A stretch of 64,000 nucleotides of DNA from Dyella sp. C11 (GTDB lineage Bacteria; Pseudomonadota; Gammaproteobacteria; Xanthomonadales; Rhodanobacteraceae). Under the pieces are notes generated by a model that ran no database searches, was not told where the DNA came from, and saw nothing but the letters and a program-made list of their open reading frames with translations. The DNA lies in contig NZ_QAVX01000015.1 in the NCBI RefSeq assembly GCF_003121485.1, positions 1 to 64,000 of the forward strand, written 5' to 3'. Position 1 is the first letter of the stretch, and each line of letters begins with the position of its first letter. A program made the translations under genes and the position numbers. Of this stretch, positions 62,213 through 64,000 are shown piece by piece.

Positions 62213-64000
62213 ATGACTAATCAAACTCAGAAAAGTAAACGTTTACTTGCCGCTGCCATCGCTGTTGCCATGGCTTCCACCGCACCGGCCATCAGCTGGG
62301 CGCAGAGCTCTGACGCGACCATTCGCGGCCAGGCTCCCGCCGACACCGACGTGGTCGCCAAGAACACCGCGACCGGTGCTTCCCGTCGTACGCACTCGGA
62401 CAAGAGCGGCAGCTACGCGCTGGTCGGCCTGACGCCAGGCACCTACCAGGTGGATGCCGGCCCGGGCACCGAGCGCACGGTCACCGTGACCGTGGCCTCC
62501 ACGTTCCAGTTGAACCTCGCCGCCCCCGCCGCGGCAGGCGCGGCAACGTCGGCCAGCGCCGCCAATGCCCAGAACCTGGGCGGGGTCACCGTCAACGCCA
62601 CCACGCTGCAGGAAGTGAAGACGTCCGAAGTGGGCCAGCTGGTGTCGCTGCGCCAGATCGAGACCACGCCGGCTGCCTCGCGCAACTTCCTCGAGTTCGC
62701 CGATACCGTGCCGGGCATGGTGTTCACGCGCGATGCCAACGGCAACACCAGCCTGCGCTCCGGTGCACAGGCCAGCTCCAACATCAACGTCTACATCGAC
62801 GGCGTGGGCCAGAAGAACTACGTGCTGCCCGGCGGCGTCACTGGCCAGAACAACAGCCAGGGCAATCCGTTCCCGCAGCTGGCGGTGGCCGAGTACAAGG
62901 TCATCACGTCCAACTACAAGGCCGAATACGACCAGCTGTCCAGTGCGGCGGTCACGGCCGAAACCAAGTCGGGCACCAACGAATTCCACGGTGACGTGTT
63001 CGGTAGCTTCACCAACACCGCCATGCGTGCGGAAACGCCGGCCGAACAGGCTGACGGCAAGAAAGTGCCTTCCAAGGAGAAGGACTACGGTTTCGACATC
63101 GGCGGCCCGATCCTGAAGGATCAGGCGCACTTCTACCTCGCCTATGAAGGCAAGGAATTCGACAGCCCGATCACCGTGTCGCCGACCGGCGATTCCACCC
63201 TGTGGGCCAACCTGCCGCAGAGTGCGAAGGACGGCATCGGCCCTGCCGCGTTGCCGTTCAAGGAAAACAACTGGTTCGGCAAGGTGGACTGGGAGCCGAC
63301 GGACCGCGACCGCATCGAAGTGAGCGGCAAGTACCGCGACGAAACCGCCATCAGCGGCATCGGCGGCGCCAGCACGGCGAACTCGGCGCTCGATACGCGC
63401 AACACCGACAAGCGCTTCGACATCCGCTGGGATCACAGCACCGACAGCTGGTTCAACCGCCTGCAGGCCACCTACGAGGACGCGGTCTACAACCCCACGC
63501 CCATCACCACGGGCTACGGCGCGGCCTACACGGCTTACAACGACCAGAACCAGACCATCCTGACGGATGGCTCCTCGCCGCTGTCGTACCAGAACAAGGG
63601 CCAGAAGGGTCCGGCCATCTCCGACGACTTCACCCTCAACGACGTGCAGTGGCACGGTGACCACGTCATCAAGATGGGCGTGAAGTTCAAGTCGGTGAAG
63701 CTGACCGCGCAGGACGCGGGCGACACCAACGCGCTGTACACCTACGCCGTGGGTCCGGATGGCACCGAGTCCATTCCGTACAAGGTGCAGTTCGGTTCCC
63801 CGGTGCCGGGCGAGAGTCCGGTGGCGACCAGCCGCGACAAGCAGTTCGGCACCTACATCCAGGACGACTGGCAGGTGGACGACCACTGGACCTTCAACCT
63901 GGGCGTGCGTTGGGACTACGAAAAGACGCCGTCGTACCTCGACTACGTCACGCCGGCCGACGTCGTGTCCGCACTCTACTCGCAGGACCCGAACGCACCC
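62213..64000 (+). CDS. TonB-dependent receptor (Oar-like), 3' end beyond window
   Basis: The first 596 codons of a receptor; no stop before the window ends. Signal peptide to about residue 30 (APAISWA-QSS), an N-terminal CarboxypepD_reg-like domain (about 33-100, TGASRRTHSDKSGSYALVGLTPGTYQVD), plug with VSLRQIETTPAASRNFLEFADTVPG and NINVYIDGVGQKN, then Oar-type barrel. Start ATG 62213 follows GGGAGGGGAGA. A perfect 16-bp LacI-type palindrome lies over codons 7-12. With the upstream regulator it likely imports a glycan or oligosaccharide. Confidence 0.9.
   Translation, partial: MTNQTQKSKRLLAAAIAVAMASTAPAISWAQSSDATIRGQAPADTDVVAKNTATGASRRTHSDKSGSYALVGLTPGTYQVDAGPGTERTVTVTVASTFQLNLAAPAAAGAATSASAANAQNLGGVTVNATTLQEVKTSEVGQLVSLRQIETTPAASRNFLEFADTVPGMVFTRDANGNTSLRSGAQASSNINVYIDGVGQKNYVLPGGVTGQNNSQGNPFPQLAVAEYKVITSNYKAEYDQLSSAAVTAETKSGTNEFHGDVFGSFTNTAMRAETPAEQADGKKVPSKEKDYGFDIGGPILKDQAHFYLAYEGKEFDSPITVSPTGDSTLWANLPQSAKDGIGPAALPFKENNWFGKVDWEPTDRDRIEVSGKYRDETAISGIGGASTANSALDTRNTDKRFDIRWDHSTDSWFNRLQATYEDAVYNPTPITTGYGAAYTAYNDQNQTILTDGSSPLSYQNKGQKGPAISDDFTLNDVQWHGDHVIKMGVKFKSVKLTAQDAGDTNALYTYAVGPDGTESIPYKVQFGSPVPGESPVATSRDKQFGTYIQDDWQVDDHWTFNLGVRWDYEKTPSYLDYVTPADVVSALYSQDPNAP
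62233..62248. promoter_or_regulatory. Perfect LacI-type palindrome inside receptor codons 7-12
   Basis: AAGTAAACGTTTACTT is a perfect 16-bp CG-centred dyad. It occurs 20 nt past the receptor ATG, and its core matches the site upstream of the LacI gene. A repressor bound here would block elongation or the promoter of the receptor gene. Confidence 0.65.

Noticed and set aside
62243-63886. 547-codon minus-strand frame opposite the second TonB receptor
   Set aside because: Val/Arg/Gly-rich antisense shadow of a well-supported receptor.

Overview
The window looks like chromosomal DNA from a high-GC gammaproteobacterium of the Xanthomonadales/Lysobacterales, most likely Rhodanobacteraceae (Dyella/Luteibacter/Rhodanobacter-like). 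This is inferred from the strong G/C third-position bias, two large TonB-dependent receptors, an EstA-like autotransporter esterase, a bioBFHC cluster next to comF, separate glyQ/glyS genes and three families of short palindromic repeats typical of xanthomonad/pseudomonad genomes. There is no transposase, integrase, CRISPR array, tRNA or phage gene; most of the window is core chromosome.

Layout. 1-75: 3' end of a 5S rRNA gene and the rrn terminator. 339-5128: rhomboid protease, DUF1820 protein, RMND1/DUF155 protein, glutamine amidotransferase and an orphan GspE/PilB-type ATPase. 5225-8283: glyQ-glyS. 8356-13219: XRE-like regulator divergent from a TonB receptor, then a YbaY-type lipoprotein. 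13345-16020: a compound intergenic repeat and a GDSL autotransporter. 16236-22445: tex, a CadC-like regulator, a GYF_2-RDD membrane protein and mnmG, followed by a candidate structured RNA. 22998-31481: small protein under a CRP-like site, pepN, aldose epimerase plus threonine/serine dehydratase, a second compound repeat, a YjdM-like protein with a duplicated start region, an EamA exporter, tag and a lipoprotein. 31676-36538: biotin operon bioB-bioF-trhO-bioH-bioC with a BirA-like operator. 36687-43349: comF, a LOV-LuxR blue-light type regulator divergent from an AhpD-like protein, and an ECF42-type sigma factor operon with YciI/DGPF and VOC partners. 43583-45092: ubiA and a FosX-like VOC enzyme.

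45169-58392 is a branched-chain amino acid supercluster on the minus strand, in transcription order leuA-ilvE-leuC-leuD-leuB-ilvD-ilvC-ilvG-ilvM-ilvA. It begins with an apparently unannotated 45-codon Leu/Val/Ile-rich leader peptide, a Rho-independent attenuator and an 8-bp antiterminator pairing, so the whole pathway (Leu, Ile, Val) may be governed by ribosome-mediated attenuation. Genes inside it form ATGA-overlapping pairs, and all four wide junctions carry a palindromic repeat.

58539-64000: a TetR regulator with two near-identical operators, divergent from a YecD-like hydrolase; a secreted esterase; and a LacI-type regulator followed by a truncated (by window end) TonB-dependent receptor. 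Matching LacI-type palindromes lie upstream of the regulator and inside the first codons of the receptor.

The most noteworthy signals are the leuA attenuator, the repeats that have become part of coding sequences (trhO, ilvE, leuD), the compound intergenic repeat with compensatory changes between copies, and the LOV-HTH regulator.
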